A DNA stretch of 64,000 bases, from NCBI GenBank assembly GCA_034440575.1, contig JAOTOL010001462.1:861001-925000 (forward strand). The letters are read 5' to 3'. Made by a program: the position numbers and the translations under genes. The notes beneath the pieces were generated by a model that saw only the letters and a program-made list of their open reading frames with translations, was not told the DNA's origin and did no database searches. The DNA comes from Imbricaverruca yamaguchii. Lineage: Eukaryota > Arthropoda > Thecostraca > Neoverrucidae. Shown piece by piece: positions 11,385-23,700 of this stretch. Position 1 is the stretch's first letter. Every line of letters begins with the position of its first letter.

Positions 11385-12180
11385 CCGGATAACTTTACAA
11401 GGTCCTCTCGTGTCCAAATCTTGTGTGTGAGTCTGTTCTCTCGCAATCTAAGTTTAAACATGCAGTTATCAATACAAGCTGCCCACATATTGCCTTCTCT
11501 CCTCCGGGCTCTTGAGTCTTGTGTCTGCATTAGTTTTTGCTTGGGTTTTGTCAGGAATTCCGGCACGAAGATTGTGGCCTCGTCCCCGTGATAATGGATT
11601 GCCGTCTGGGGCGAATATTTTTTTCCTCGTCCCCCGGGATAGTGCATTGCCATCTGGGGTGTGCGTCCTTGAGCGATTTTTTTTTCTGGCAGGCCACATG
11701 GCATCTCTCTTCTGACAGCAAGTGAACTTTACGACTTAGGTTCTAGGCATGCTTTCTCATTTGTTTCCAGTCCTGTTTCCACAGATGATGTGGGTTCTGT
11801 GTATTTCCGACTTCAGAGGAGGGACCCCTACCATGTTGAACATGTCTACGGCCAACTGAATGGGGTTTTCATCGCCTTACTGCGATATGCCGCTGATGTT
11901 AGACGTAGTCCTCGTGAATACTGCTCTATCTTATCCATGACAAGGGCCTTTTCCTCAATGTTCGTCTTCTGTCTCTCCACGATTTTCCTCAGTTCGTTGG
12001 TGTGTTTCTTTAGCTCGTCTCTGAATAGGGTTTGCAGCGCCAATGTGTCCTTGTCATCCAGCAGACAAGCAAGTAGGGCCACTTTCGGCGCTCCAGTAGT
12101 CAACGCCATCGATCTCGCCGTCTGCAGGTGTTCTGTAGGTCCTGATGTTGATCTGCGGTTGTTCTGCTGTTGTGCAGCGC
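11385..12180 (-). pseudogene. LINE ORF1-type RNA-binding protein relic
   Basis: Read on the minus strand from 12180. An N-terminal part rich in Q, N and T leads to ALTTGAPKVALLACL and a coiled-coil-like region (LFRDELKKHTNELRKIVERQ, about 12040-11980). IEQYSRR follows at about 11918. After a frameshift come NISGIS, ENPIQLAVDMFNMVGVPPLK and SEIHRTH, the pattern that opens the RRM of LINE ORF1 proteins (QYSRR-NxLRISGI then xDIxRTHRxG). A later part reads PEFLTKPKQKLMQ, RRREGNMWAACIDNCMFKLR and KIWTREDLVKL. An imperfect 51-bp duplication (PDGN-LSRG twice) sits inside. Frameshifts and stops disable it. Function in live relatives is RNA binding and chaperoning during retrotransposition. Confidence 0.65.
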
Positions 12181-12648
12181 TCTTATCTGCGGTTACCCCG
12201 CCGCCGTGCAGTTCAGTTTCACACGAAATTCGCTCTGGGTCTGGGCACTGGTCGCGTTCGCTCCCTGTTCCGCAGGCGAAAGGTCAGCCCTTGCTATTCA
12301 CCGGGGGCGGGAGGGAGGTGCGGGCACGACCGGTGTCGGTCAGGGCAAGGAGTCGACTTGCTGGTTTTTAAGGTGGGCAATGATTCCCCAATTTGTAGAT
12401 TAAATAACAAATGGTTGCTTGGATTTTCACAAGATGTGATCCAAAAGCCAGCTTAGAAATCCAAGCGGTCGGCGAGCAGTACAAAATAGTTTCCACCGTT
12501 GTGGTCAGTTAGTAACATAGTTCAATTGCTGCACTAGGTTATTCTTTGTGTTTGCATACTTACAGAATATATCTTTTGGAGTAACTTGCGCACGCGTGCC
12601 TGCAGATCTGAGCGAAACACAATTGCATTGCAATATGCAAATTAGGTG

Positions 12649-12650
<2 letters not shown>
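12181..12650. other. Unassigned sequence, possibly 5' part of the LINE relic
   Basis: GC-rich to about 12360, then AT-rich. No motif supports a specific call. Confidence 0.35.
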
Positions 12651-12718
<68 letters not shown>

Positions 12719-12745
12719 TGTGTGTGCGTGTGTGTGTGTATGGAC
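12651..12745. repeat. (GT)n microsatellite
   Basis: About 95 bp of GT dinucleotide with a few interruptions in the right third. Confidence 0.95.
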
Positions 12746-12894
12746 ATGTGTATGGAGATATGCATATGTAGATAAATTGCAAGTAAACATCCTATCATTC
12801 TTTGTTTCTGGGTTTCTAGGACAGTTGCTGTCCGTTTTGTGAACATTTTTAAGACTGTAGAGTAGTACAGTGTGCATAGTCCTTCACCACCAAC

Positions 12895-13145
12895 ATAAAC
12901 CTGTCACCGCTCTCCATCCCCCAACAGAACTCTGTCGTCGCCCTCCACCCATGACACAACTCTGTCGCCACCCTCCATACCCAACATAACTATGTCATCG
13001 CCCCCCCCCCCTCTCCCCCAACACACACCCAGCAGTAAGCACCGCCCTCCACCCCAACAGAACCCTGTCACCGCCCTCCACGCCCGACAGAACCCTGTTA
13101 CAGCCCTCCACCCCCAACATAACTGTGTCACCGCCCTCCTATTGT
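12895..13145. repeat. Minisatellite, about 30-bp unit
   Basis: About eight imperfect units share AACTCTGTC(A/G)(T/C)CGCCCTCCA and a C-rich end. Confidence 0.85.
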
Positions 13146-13640
13146 GAGGGGGGCAAGCTAACATAGAGGGGTACTTGTCCCCTCAAAGGTATATAAAACA
13201 ACACCCCCGATTGAGGGTGAAGCACAGGAAGAAGGAAAATTAAAGTGTAAATACTTTTTACATGAAAATCTCAGCACCCTGCAAATTTTTGTTTAATGAA
13301 AAATACTGCGCCTTGGAGAAGTATAGGCTGGGACTCATCTGAGGACCCACATGAAGAACTGGTAAGCTCAAGCAGCACAACATGAACCATTGATAACATA
13401 CACAGACTATGGCTGATGCCAAGATTCCTTACCAATACCAGGAACTATTACCGAATAAGCGCTTTTTTATGAATGTGAGGTTGTGTTATGTTGTTGAGTA
13501 GTTCACTCTGCTTTTGAACTGAGTGATATCTTGGCACTTTATGGACCCAAATTTGAATCATTTCTTCCAACAGGTAGCCTGGCTGAAAAAAAAGTTGCGC
13601 ATTCCCTTTATCATTTTCCAGCTGTGGAACTGGATCGTTA
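13146..13640. other. Unassigned non-coding sequence
   Basis: AT-rich spacer between two minisatellites. Nothing recognised. Confidence 0.4.
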
Positions 13641-13644
13641 GACT

Positions 13645-13775
13645 GGCTGGCTGTGGAACTGACCAGCTGTGGAACTGACCAGCTGTGGAACTGACCAGCT
13701 GTGGAACTGACCAGCTGTGGAACTGACCAGCTGTGGAACTGACCAGCTGTGGAACTGACCAGCTGTGATGGACGG
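13645..13775. repeat. 16-bp minisatellite
   Basis: GACCAGCTGTGGAACT is repeated head to tail about seven times, nearly perfectly. Each unit has a CAGCTG palindrome. The unit is partly contained in the 44-bp unit to its right. Confidence 0.92.
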
Positions 13776-14455
13776 TCCTAGCTGGTATAGTAACTGACCA
13801 GCAGTGTGTGTCAGTGTGGAACTGGACGTTAACTGGACCAGCTGTGGGACTGACCAGCTGTGGGACTGGACGGTTAGACTGACTGTAGGTGTGGAACTGA
13901 CCAGCTAGATGGGACTGAGTGTGTCAGGTGTGGAAACTGGACCAGCTGTGGAACTGACGCAAATGTGTGGCTGTGGAACTGGACGGTTAGATGAAAGTCA
14001 GTTGTGTCAGGTGTGGAACTAGACGGTTAAACTGGACACAGAGGTGTCAGGACGGTTAGACTGGACACGCAGTGTGTTAGGTGTGGAACTGGACGGTTAG
14101 ACTGGACACAGCAGTGTGTGTCAGGTGTGGAACTGGACGGTCCATAGACTAGGACACAGCAGTGTGTGTCGGTGTGGAACTGGACGGTTAGACTGGACAC
14201 AGAGTGTGTGTCGTGTGGAACTGGACGGTTAGACTGGAAAAGTGTGTGTCAGGTGTGGAACTGGACGGTTAGACTGGACACAGCTGTGTGTGTCAGGTGT
14301 GGAACTGGACGGTTAGACTGGACACAGCAGTGTGTGTCAGGTGTGGAACTGGAGTTAGATGGAATGTGTCAGGTGTGGAACTGGACGGTTAGACTGGACA
14401 CAGCAGTGTGTGTCAGGTGTGGAACTGGACGGTTAGACTGGATACACCAGTGTGC
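13776..14455. repeat. 44-bp minisatellite with degenerate left half
   Basis: The unit contains GTGTGGAACTGGACGG, TTAGACTGGACACAGC and AGTGTGTGTCAG. Units are regular from about 14080 to 14455 and scrambled further left, where they merge into the 16-bp array. Confidence 0.9.
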
Positions 14456-15425
14456 ATGAGATGTTTTCGAGTGATGTCGTACCAGCGCACGCAACTCAAA
14501 CAAACGACTCATCAGCGTACCAAACGCCGTCTGGGAAGTGCGGGGGTGCGTGGGAGTGTGTGCTTCTGTGCTGGTCGACTGCCGGCTCCGTCGGCACCTC
14601 CGCCGGCGCCACCGTCGCTGGTAGGCGACACCCGACCCGGGCTCAGTTAATTCTCCAAGGGCGTGACCTGCACCGCCCAGGCTTTGACCCGCTTGGCCAA
14701 TTGGCGTGCAATTATGGCGACGGTGTCATTAAGGCATGCCCACGCCGTGCGAAATGCGGTCCGGAATAGTTTCGTCTGATTAAGGATTGGACAGGTCCGT
14801 GGCCGGAAACGGCGAACGGTGCTGTTACTCCCGGGAATATGGGCGTGTTCATTTGCGTTGGATATTCGCTTTCAGGTGAACAGTGTTGAGCTATCCAGCC
14901 GAGTGGATAATTGTGTATGATCGTCATCAGAGATGAAACAAATGGCAGCATGCTGTCACCCACCAAGACAAGCTGGTCAATGCTGTCAATGCTCAACAAC
15001 GGCCATTTCAGCATTAGAAAGGCAGCCCAGAAGCTATCTTCATTTTTTTTTAACGTGAAGTGAGCATGAAATGCACTGCAAAGAAACTACATATCTATTT
15101 TTCTAATGGCCCAACACAAAAATATATTTCCACACTGCGGACCTTAATCTTCCCAGCCACAGGACAGTTTCTGAATGTGTGGAATTGCACTGGAGTGAGG
15201 GATAAGCATAGTTGCACGTTTCTTAATGAAGCATTTTCTCATGTATCCCTAACCGCCACCGCCACAGATTATCTGTGAAGCCATCGCCTAATCCAGCATG
15301 GATCGCGAACCCAATTTACTACGACTGTAGGCCATTGTTAATTGGTTATTAATGTTAGCTTATGGTAAAATCTACAGATTTCGAATAAAAAGTTACGGGA
15401 ATGGCAAGCCACAACCCGACAGTCG
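14456..15425. other. Unassigned non-coding sequence
   Basis: GC-rich to about 14760, then mixed. No domain or RNA feature recognised in the short open frames. Confidence 0.4.
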
Positions 15426-15429
15426 TTAC

Positions 15430-15990
15430 CGCTCAATCAGTCCCCATGTAGCAGGAGACGAGGTTTGGTTAGTGGCTGTAATTCTGGAAAATTATAGCAG
15501 AAATGTTGTGAAATGTCGTTGAATAGCTTACTTCGGACGCCAATGTTATTTGGACCATTCATAATTAAGTGCAGAACATATTGGTTTTGGCAGCCACAAG
15601 TACATTCAGGAGATGAGCGGTTTTGAATTCGAAATAAGTGGAAGTTAAGATCGGACATATCAACTCTAAGTCATGTATGGAATGAGCTTCCTTTCTTTGA
15701 TCATAAATGAGTACATTGTATATTTGGTGGACCGGGAACACCGAACTGCTGCTTAATCACTTGTTTTAAGGAGATGTAGTTGAGACAGCGTATGTCCTCG
15801 CTTAGGCTGTTTCAGAGACGCTCAATACCTAGGAATAACTTCTTTTGAAAGATGTGTGGTTTGCAGCTACTGTGTGATGGCTAGCGTTACAAAGTTCCCT
15901 ACTTATGTCGTGTGTATGTGATTGACGTACGATAGCACCGATATAGCATGGTATGCTCTGTTTTGAATCGCTAAATGGTGAAATATCACC
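15430..15990 (-). pseudogene. LINE ORF2 C-terminal relic (Cys-rich tail)
   Basis: The minus strand at 15658-15437 encodes DLNFHLFRIQNRSSPECTCG followed by CQNQYVLHLIMNGP and RSKLFNDI. This matches the terminal Cys/His motif of many non-LTR ORF2 proteins (LN.HLFRI, SP.C.CG, E.V.H.L..CP, R..LF..I), although the HxxxC part is eroded. Sequence on the same strand up to about 15990 may be the preceding part of the ORF, broken by stops. It is too decayed to place in a clade. Confidence 0.6.
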
Positions 15991-16840
15991 TTGAGTCATC
16001 TGGTCATCTGGTGTATAGTGAAGTTCATCCTAAGTCGAGTCGACTTTTGTCAGTAGGTGATCTAAGGAGTGTTGCGACTACGAATAGTGCTGCTCTGGCT
16101 TGTAGAGTCTTATCGTGTTGCGTCTTGGATTGCAATTTGTCCATCGTAAAAACATCATATTAGTGCAATTCAGGTCAAATATATGTGGTGTACATCTGAT
16201 CTAAAATCGGTCTGAGTATGTATTGTGCAATAGGATAAGGGGCACCCAGTGCTCTGTTAACCTTTTGGAAATTATATTTAAATGCTCGTGAAAATGAAGA
16301 TCTTTGGACAGGGTGACTCCATGATGGGCATGAGTGTCATGTTTTTTGTATGTTGAACGATAAGGTCATGGCCCAACATGGCTGTATGGTCCTACTAAGT
16401 GCTCCTCAGGTTGATAAGGTGGTCCTACTCAACGCTGTTGTTTTTTTAAAGCTCTTGTTCCATTGAGAAAATTAAGTGCAAAGGTTTGAACTCGTATGAA
16501 CGGTGTTCATACGCTGTATGGTGCTGCTGCCATACACTGATTTCCAGTTCGACTTCATGGGCATGTCCTTGACTTTCCTTATCCGGGCTGCACTTGCCTG
16601 TTCTTTTCGTTCTGAGCTGCTGGAAGTGCAGGCGCGCTGCTGCGTCGCTGCAGCACAGGCTCAGGCTGAACACTCCTTCCGTCAGCCGGTGATCGAGACG
16701 TCACGAGTTTCCGGGAGCGGCGGCGTACGTGACGCGATGACGCGGCGGCCCGTCCCGCGTGGTGGTCGGACCGGCCCGGACCCGGCCACGCAGCGCTCAG
16801 ACAGGGCGTGCATGGCTGTGTGGGCTGCATGCTCGTCTGA
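15991..16840. other. Unassigned non-coding sequence
   Basis: AT-rich to 16.5 kb, then GC-rich. A 5' stretch of open frame here runs into the following minisatellite, but no domain supports a gene. Confidence 0.4.
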
Positions 16841-17700
16841 GGTGCACGCTTGTCTGGGGTGTACGTCTGACTGGGGTGTACGTCTGACTGTGGTGGGGTG
16901 CACGCCTACCTGTGGGGTGTACGCCTGCCTGGGGTACACGCCTGTCTGGGGTGTACGCCTGCCTGGGGTGCACGCCTGCCTGGGGTACACCCCAGACAGT
17001 ATGCCTGTCTGGGGTACACCCCAGACATGCCTGCCTGGGGTGTACCCCAGACACTATGCCTGGGGTGTACCCCAGACAGTATGCCTGCCTGGGGTGTACC
17101 CCAGATCTGGGGTGTATGCCTGCCTGGGGTGTACCCCAGACAGTATGCCTGCCTGGGGTGTACCCCAGACAGTATGCCTGCCTGGGGTGTACCCCAGACA
17201 GTATGCCTGCCTGGGGTGTACCCCAGACAGTATGCCTGCCTGGGGTGTACCCCAGACAGTATGCCTGCCTGGGGTGTACCCCAGACAGTATGCCTGCCAG
17301 ACTGCCTGGGGTGTACCCCAGTAATGCCTGTGTATGCCTGCCTGGGGTGGGTACCCCAGACAGTATGCCTGCCTGGGGTGTACCCCAGACAGTATGCCTG
17401 CCTGGGGTACACCCCAGACAGTATGCCTGCCTGGGGTGTACACCCCAGACAGTATGCCTGCCTGGGGTGTACCCCAGACAGTATGCCTGCCTGGGGTGTA
17501 CCCCAGACAGTATGCCTGCCAGACAGGATGCCTGCCTGGGGTACACCCCAGACAGTATGCCTGCCTGGGGTGTACCCCAGACAGTATGCCTGCCAGACAG
17601 GATGCCTGCCTGGGGTACACCCCAGACAGTATGCCTGCCTGGGGTGTACCCCAGACAGTATGCCTGCCTGGGGTGTACCCCAGACAGTATGCCTGCCCCG
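16841..17700. repeat. 29-bp minisatellite with a palindromic core
   Basis: The unit is GCCTGC-CTGGGGTGTACCCCAG-ACAGTAT, with about 25 copies and a ragged left edge. The core pairs CTGGGGT with ACCCCAG. Most units have GT at the centre and about five have AC. One unit, at 17431-17448, has both and is a perfect 18-bp palindrome. All six frames are largely open because the unit lacks stops, so the 250-420-codon open frames here are artefacts. Confidence 0.95.
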
Positions 17701-19445
17701 TCAGCACTGGTACCCCCGACAGTATGCCCTGCCTGGGGTACAGCACTGGTGCGGCACCTGCCTGGGGTGTACCCCAGACAGTATCCCCCGTCAGTACTGG
17801 TGCGACGGTCGTCCCCCAGACAGTCAGCATTGGTGCGGCAGTCGTCCCACCCCAGTCAGCATTGGTGCGGCAGTCGTCCCACCCCGTCAGCACTGGTGTC
17901 CAGACAGTCGTCCCACCCCAGTCATCACTGGTGCGACAGTCGTCCCACTCCGTCAGCACTGCCTGCGACAGTCGTCCCATGCCCGTCAGCACAGGTGCGA
18001 CTGCCTGGGGTCCCACCCCAGACAGTATGCGTGCGACAGTCGTCCCACCCCAGTCAGCACTGGTGCGACAGTCCCGTCAGCACTGGTGCGACAGTCGTCC
18101 CACCCCGTCAGCACTGGTGCTGACAGTCGTCCCACCCCGTCAGCACTGGTGTGGCAGTAGTCCCACCACGTCAGCACTGGTGCGACAGTCATCCCACCCC
18201 GTCAGCACTGGTGCGACAGTCGTCCCACCCCGTCAGCACTGGTGCGGCAGTCCTGGGGTGTACAGCACTGGTGCGACAGTCGTCCCACCCCGTCAGCACC
18301 TGGTGTACCGACAGTCGTCCCACCCTGTCAGCACTGGTGCGACAGTACGTCCCACCTCGTCAGTACTGCGTGCGACAGTCGTCCCACACAATATGCCTGC
18401 CTGGGGTGTCAGCACTGGGTGCGACAGTCGTCCCTACCCCAGTCAGCACTGGTGCGACTGTCGTCCCACCCCGTCAGCACCGGTGCGACAGTAGTGCCTG
18501 CACCCCAGTCAGCACTGGTGCGACAGTCGTCCCACCCCGTGTCAGCACTGGTGCGACAGTCGTCCACCCCGTCAGAACTGGTGCGGCAGTCGTCCCACCC
18601 CGTCAAAACTGGTGCGGCAGTCGTCCCACCCCGTCAGCACTGGTGCGACGAGTCGTCCCACCCCGCCAGCACTGGTGCGACAGTCGTCCCACCCCGTCAG
18701 CACTGGTGCGGCAGTCGTCCCACACTCGCCAGCACTGGTGCGACGGTCGTCCCACCCCGTCAGCACTGGTGCGGCAGTCGTCCCACCCCGTCAGCACTGG
18801 TGCGACTGCGGCAGTAGTTCCACCCCGTCAGCACTGGTGTGACAGCCGTCCCACCCCGTCAGCATTGGTGCGACAGTCGTCCCACCCCGTCAGCACTGGT
18901 GCGACAGTCGTCCCACCCCGTCAGCACTGGTGCGACAGTCGTCCACCCCGTCAGCACTGGTGCGACAGTCGTCCCACCCCGCCAGCACTGGGTGCGACGG
19001 TCGTCCCACCCCGTCAGCACTGGTGCGGCAGTCGTCCCACCCCGTCAGCACTGGTGCGACAGTCGTCCCACCCCGTCAGCACTGGTGCGGCAGTCGTCCC
19101 ACCCCGTCAGCACTGGTTGCGGCAGTAGTCCCACCCCGTCAGCACTGGTGCGACAGTCGTCCCACCCCGTCAGCACTGGTGCGACAGTCGTCCCACCCCG
19201 TCAGCACTGGTGCGACAGTCGTCCCACCCCGTCAGCACTGGTGCGACAGTCGTCCCACCCCGTCAGCAATGGTGCGACAGTCGTCCCACCCCGTCAGCAC
19301 TAGTGCGACTGTCGTCCCACCTCGTCAGCACGGGTGCGACAGTCGTCCCACCCCGTCAGCACTGGTTGGGCAGTCCCGTCAGCACTGGTGCGACAGTCGT
19401 CCCACCCCGTCAGCACTGGTGCGACAGTCGTCCCACCCCGTCAGC
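17701..19445. repeat. 31-bp minisatellite
   Basis: The unit is built from GTCGTCCCACCCCGTCAGCA and CTGGTGCGACA, in more than 50 copies. It is very regular from about 18850 to 19440. Remnants of the 29-bp palindromic unit are interspersed at about 17760, 18010, 18250 and 18400, so the two arrays have exchanged segments. Confidence 0.95.
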
Positions 19446-22400
19446 CACCACGCCGTGGCCCGGCACCGGCTCCGGTCGGGAAGGGTGTGGCCGGCGGGCG
19501 ACCTCCGCAGGGTTGAGTCTCACCCCCACAGCAGGAAATGCCCTCGACTCCGGTGGTCACGCAAACAAAACACAAGCCCAGTCGGACAAAGAGATGCATG
19601 ATGGCATAAAAAGGGTCGACAATGCAAATATATATCATGTCAGGATTGAGCTCTCTGGTTTATAGATTGTCTGTTTCGTGTGCACCGTATTGGATTGGCT
19701 CCGTAATTATGTTGACCTGCACTATTGATCCATCAGAATCGGGTGCATGTCAGCATCTCAGGTATATCTTTCAACGCACCTTACCCACTTCACCCGTTTC
19801 GGAGGCGTGTGGCCACAGTCAGAAGCTGGAAGGTGTCCCCACGTGACCTGCTGATCATCGCAAAGCGACCTCATGACCTCGCGACCTCATGAATGCACGT
19901 ACCCCTTACATTTTGATTGAGAACAACATTTGTTCACAGGACAATCTTTGGCTCTGAATACGGCTGTCAAAAATCCAGCTCGATTTGGTCAACGGTTTTT
20001 GAGTTATAGCCTCCGGAATTATTTGTAGGTCAAATAGCATGGGTTGGTTTGACCATGGATATATGATCAATAAGAAGGAGGAAGAGTGGCAATTGGTATG
20101 TATTTCGGAAGAAAAGGAATCAACTGAAACCTTCCCGAAATATATTATTCGTTTTTATATTATATTCCTTTCTGTCAGCGATCAAGTGTTAGACAGGGTT
20201 ATAATTTCGTGCCAAAGAAAAAGCATTGCAATTCTGTGGACCGCTGATGACTATGTGATAAAGACAAATACAAACTGAGGTGTTTGTCTCGCGTTGGTCT
20301 TCCCTCCGACTCCATCCGTACTGCGTACATTTATCTGTACTCCCCATCCGTGCTTAGCTCAACGCTCTCCAGCCTGGTGGCGGGCGGACAACAGAGGGGT
20401 TGACATGGTAGAGGAAGCGAAAGCAGGCTTGGCAGAGCCGGAACAGTGTAGCAGTGCACGACTCAGTTTTGGAAAACGCCTAGTGGAAAAAGGACGTGGT
20501 GAATTTTACCGACGTGCACATACGCTACAGGCAATGGTGATAGTCACTGTGTCCATTCTTTTCGTCGCCAGACAAAGCGAATAAAAAATGTTGCTGAGGT
20601 ATCGGTGGGCAACATTGAAAATGTGAGCGATCCTCGCATTACCAGAGTTGTGTTTTTGTGTCTGAAATTTCAAAGGTGAAATTTTGCGATTTTTTAAATG
20701 TCTCCGATTTTCTTAGACTTTGTTCTAAAATCAGCGTCTGAAATAATAATGATACACCGAAAGGAAATTTAATGCAAACACAATTCAGAACTCTTGACAG
20801 TCTGAGAAGAACAAAACATGTCAAATGGAAAATACTTATTTTGCGGAAATATTTGAACTAAAAAATAACTTGCAGTGAAAGGAAATATGTTCGGTTCACT
20901 GCTGGCTATCTGTAGGGAAGTCGAGGTAAGTTTGGCAATTTCTTACTTGAGAGATCTCTGTGCGCATGTAATAAGACAGATTCATTATTTGTGCCCATAT
21001 TCTGAAGGAGTGAGCTTTTGGGCACAAAGGAGTCTCATATAGCATTTCTCAATCAATTATTAATCAGTGATATTTCGAGTTGTTCTGACGTATCGCCATT
21101 GTCTGAACTTACCCCAGGTGTGGGGAAAGTTGATCCTAGTGGTGGGGTAAGTTGATCAAACGCCTTGTTTATGTAGACAAGTGCTGTGACGACTACTGGG
21201 AAGTGTTACTTTTGATGTTGCAGACTTTTTATTGTCACTTTTTCACCTCACGTGTTCTAGTGGAAAAGCAAGAAGTGATCAGAAAATAACACGAAAAATA
21301 TTTCGACCTAGATTTTCGCCGCTGTTTTATTTAGTATTTTTACACCATAACTAAGAGCATAAAGAACCGCGCAACGCCAATAGGCTGAACAACAATTTTA
21401 CGCCAATATATTTGATGTTTTATGAGAAAAACATCAGCAACATGCACCATATTAATAGACCACTCCTCAACCTCGGTTTATCTTATCCCGTCGCGATTGC
21501 TCAAATAGCCCAATACCTACCTCGCTTGACGTAAAATATTGTTGCGCTTCTCATGTTCATGCAACACCAAAGTTGCTTGGATGGACTTAAAGATGAAACA
21601 CAAGCCCACAATTGTGTGCCATGCTCCGGTTCATGGTTACGAATTGAGATGCGAATTTGAGTTACTCTCTTGTTACCAATTGAGGGAAAGAAGAACTTTA
21701 CTAAGTCAAAGAAATATTGCATCAAACCTTAGAAAATACATTTCTTGCTCGAGGGATAGCCAGATATGTTTCGCTGCTTGGCCCTCCTCTTCCAACCAGA
21801 ATTGAAGACTTCTTCGAAGTGTCGGCGGGCGGCTTGTAGGTTCTCATGACAATAAGAGGTGAGACAATGTTGGCTCAACTTTCTTCACTTCCCCTACCTG
21901 TTGAGAAGTCTGAAACATGCCATATTTAAAGCCCTACAATGTTCTCAATGACATACAATTTCAAAATTAACTCGTTAAAAAACCTTCATGTATAAAATAC
22001 CTAGACAAAGGCGATGCCTCTATATAAAATACAAAGCGATGCTCCAGGACGAGTTCTTTCAAATGTCATCCTAAAACATCTACCCAATTGATATTTACTA
22101 CTCTCAAAAAGGCATATCCGGAAGTCCAAGTCGCTTGACCCCTTTTATTATGAGACTTGATGGTGTTGCAGACTAGGTGTTGCAGTCCCCAGAAATCACA
22201 GACAGCTGCCTGGAAATGTCCCATTTCACGCGTCGAGGACAAAATACAACTCGAGTAATTTTCTTTCTTTTTCTTCGAAATTTCCGAGAATGCTTTGACA
22301 ATTCCGTAGGTGCCCACGTCACCAGACTCCAACTCAAAATTGGGTTTCGGCGAGTTTCGAAATCGATGCCGTTTGTATCAATCTAGATGTCAAAGCCAAA

Positions 22401-22499
22401 TCGATGCCGTTTGCACTGCTTTCGATTATCTAGCATATGTACCGTCGTGCAATACAGTGTCTCATGCGCAATGTTCACATGCACATTGTCCAAAAACGT
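19446..22499. other. Unassigned AT-rich sequence
   Basis: About 3 kb with no gene or array. A 79-codon open frame at 20039-20278 has no recognisable domain. Confidence 0.4.
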
Positions 22500-23420
22500 G
22501 AATAATGAAGTCACATGGAGGTTTTGAAAATGATGTTGTTTTCGGATGCAGCCTAAGTGCACTGGGACAGCAAATAGTGGCTTGCGATAGGTGTACGACT
22601 GTACGCCCATGCAAAAGGTACTCTGCAAGTGGAAAGAAAATATAATTGCATTTCTTGTTCTGATGTTAGCATGGTGGAATATAGTGGGACCGCACCGTTT
22701 TGTGTTTGATGGCATTCAGTACGTGTTGTAGCTAACCACTTGATGCTCTGAAGTAAAATTATGCCGTTACAAGGAAATAAGCCACGACAGTATGGCAATC
22801 ATAAAATGTTCAACCCTTGTTGATGAAACTACAAAAGCTGTATTGTACGGCTTGAAACGTGTAAGTTGGAAAACTGGGTTCGCACAATTTTGACGTTTAT
22901 TTCATTGTTCTTTCCCATTGTTATTCTATTTTGCAGTGTTTAGTGCAGTGCCGCAATATGCAATAATGTGCGATATGCAGGAAGTGCCCAAAACTTGAAC
23001 AATGAAACCACAGGAAGCTTGGGAAAATGTTTATGTCTTCTGGGACACACCATGTATACCGTGGAAAAACTCGTGTGTTCGAATTACTATAGGCGTTCGA
23101 CTGTACGTCCATGTAAGAGATGCCTGCAGGTGGAATGAAGGCATAAATATACTTCTTGTTGGGAGGCCAGGAAGGTTGAACATGGTTAGATGCTGCGATT
23201 ACCAGACCACCAGATGTTCCGAAGCAAAATTACGTCGTCGTAATTGATATTTATTTATCTATTGTAATCGTAATGTATTGATGTCCTATCGATAATGGGT
23301 GCCCTTGAACTTTGTGAAGTTTATTAAGGCAAAATATATGACTTACATCCATAAGGTTTAAATATATTTGTTAAGTAAACGTTTCATCATCGTCCGTTTT
23401 TATTTCATTGTTCGATCCCC
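22500..23420. repeat. Diverged tandem duplication, period about 0.5 kb
   Basis: Landmarks recur in the same order in about 22.50-22.92 and 22.98-23.42 kb. These are CGACTGTACG(C/T)CCATG, the CTGCAAGTGGAA / CTGCAGGTGGAA pair, TTCTTGTT, GAAGTAAAATTA / GAAGCAAAATTA, and TTTATTTCATTGTTC. Confidence 0.55.
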
Positions 23421-23654
23421 GTAATTATCGACTTGGAGAAAATTGACTCGAAATCAGTCAGTTCTGAAAATCGCAAAATCATAGAAAGCCATTGAAAATG
23501 GATGCGTATATGAGATATTTGAGAGCAAAGCACATTTTATATGGTAGCCAAATCATGCTCGTTCGTAGTTTTGCCGTCAAATCTGTCAGTTTCAATAAGC
23601 TAGGGCTCATAGAAGGTCACGAGGTCACGTGGTCATTGGGTCACGAAGTCAAAT

Positions 23655-23700
23655 GTGGGTAGTTTAGGGGAGCATCGACTGCGAAGGTCATATAGCAAGT
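23655..23700. repeat. Dispersed repeat fragment (GCATCGACTGC motif), copy 1
   Basis: TTTAGGGGAGCATCGACTGC followed by GGTCATATAGC resembles sequence at 54371-54408 and, shorter, 43775-43793. Probably the conserved part of an interspersed repeat. Confidence 0.5.

Noticed and set aside
11552..11570. GGAATTCCGGCACGAAG resembles a cDNA-library EcoRI adaptor
   Set aside because: On the minus strand it encodes VPEFLT, in frame with the LINE ORF1-like protein, so it is ordinary genomic sequence and not vector.
16898..18494. Long open frames (about 250-420 codons) on both strands
   Set aside because: They run through stop-free 29-bp and 31-bp tandem units in several frames at once and encode only repeats of that unit. 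There is no start context or domain.
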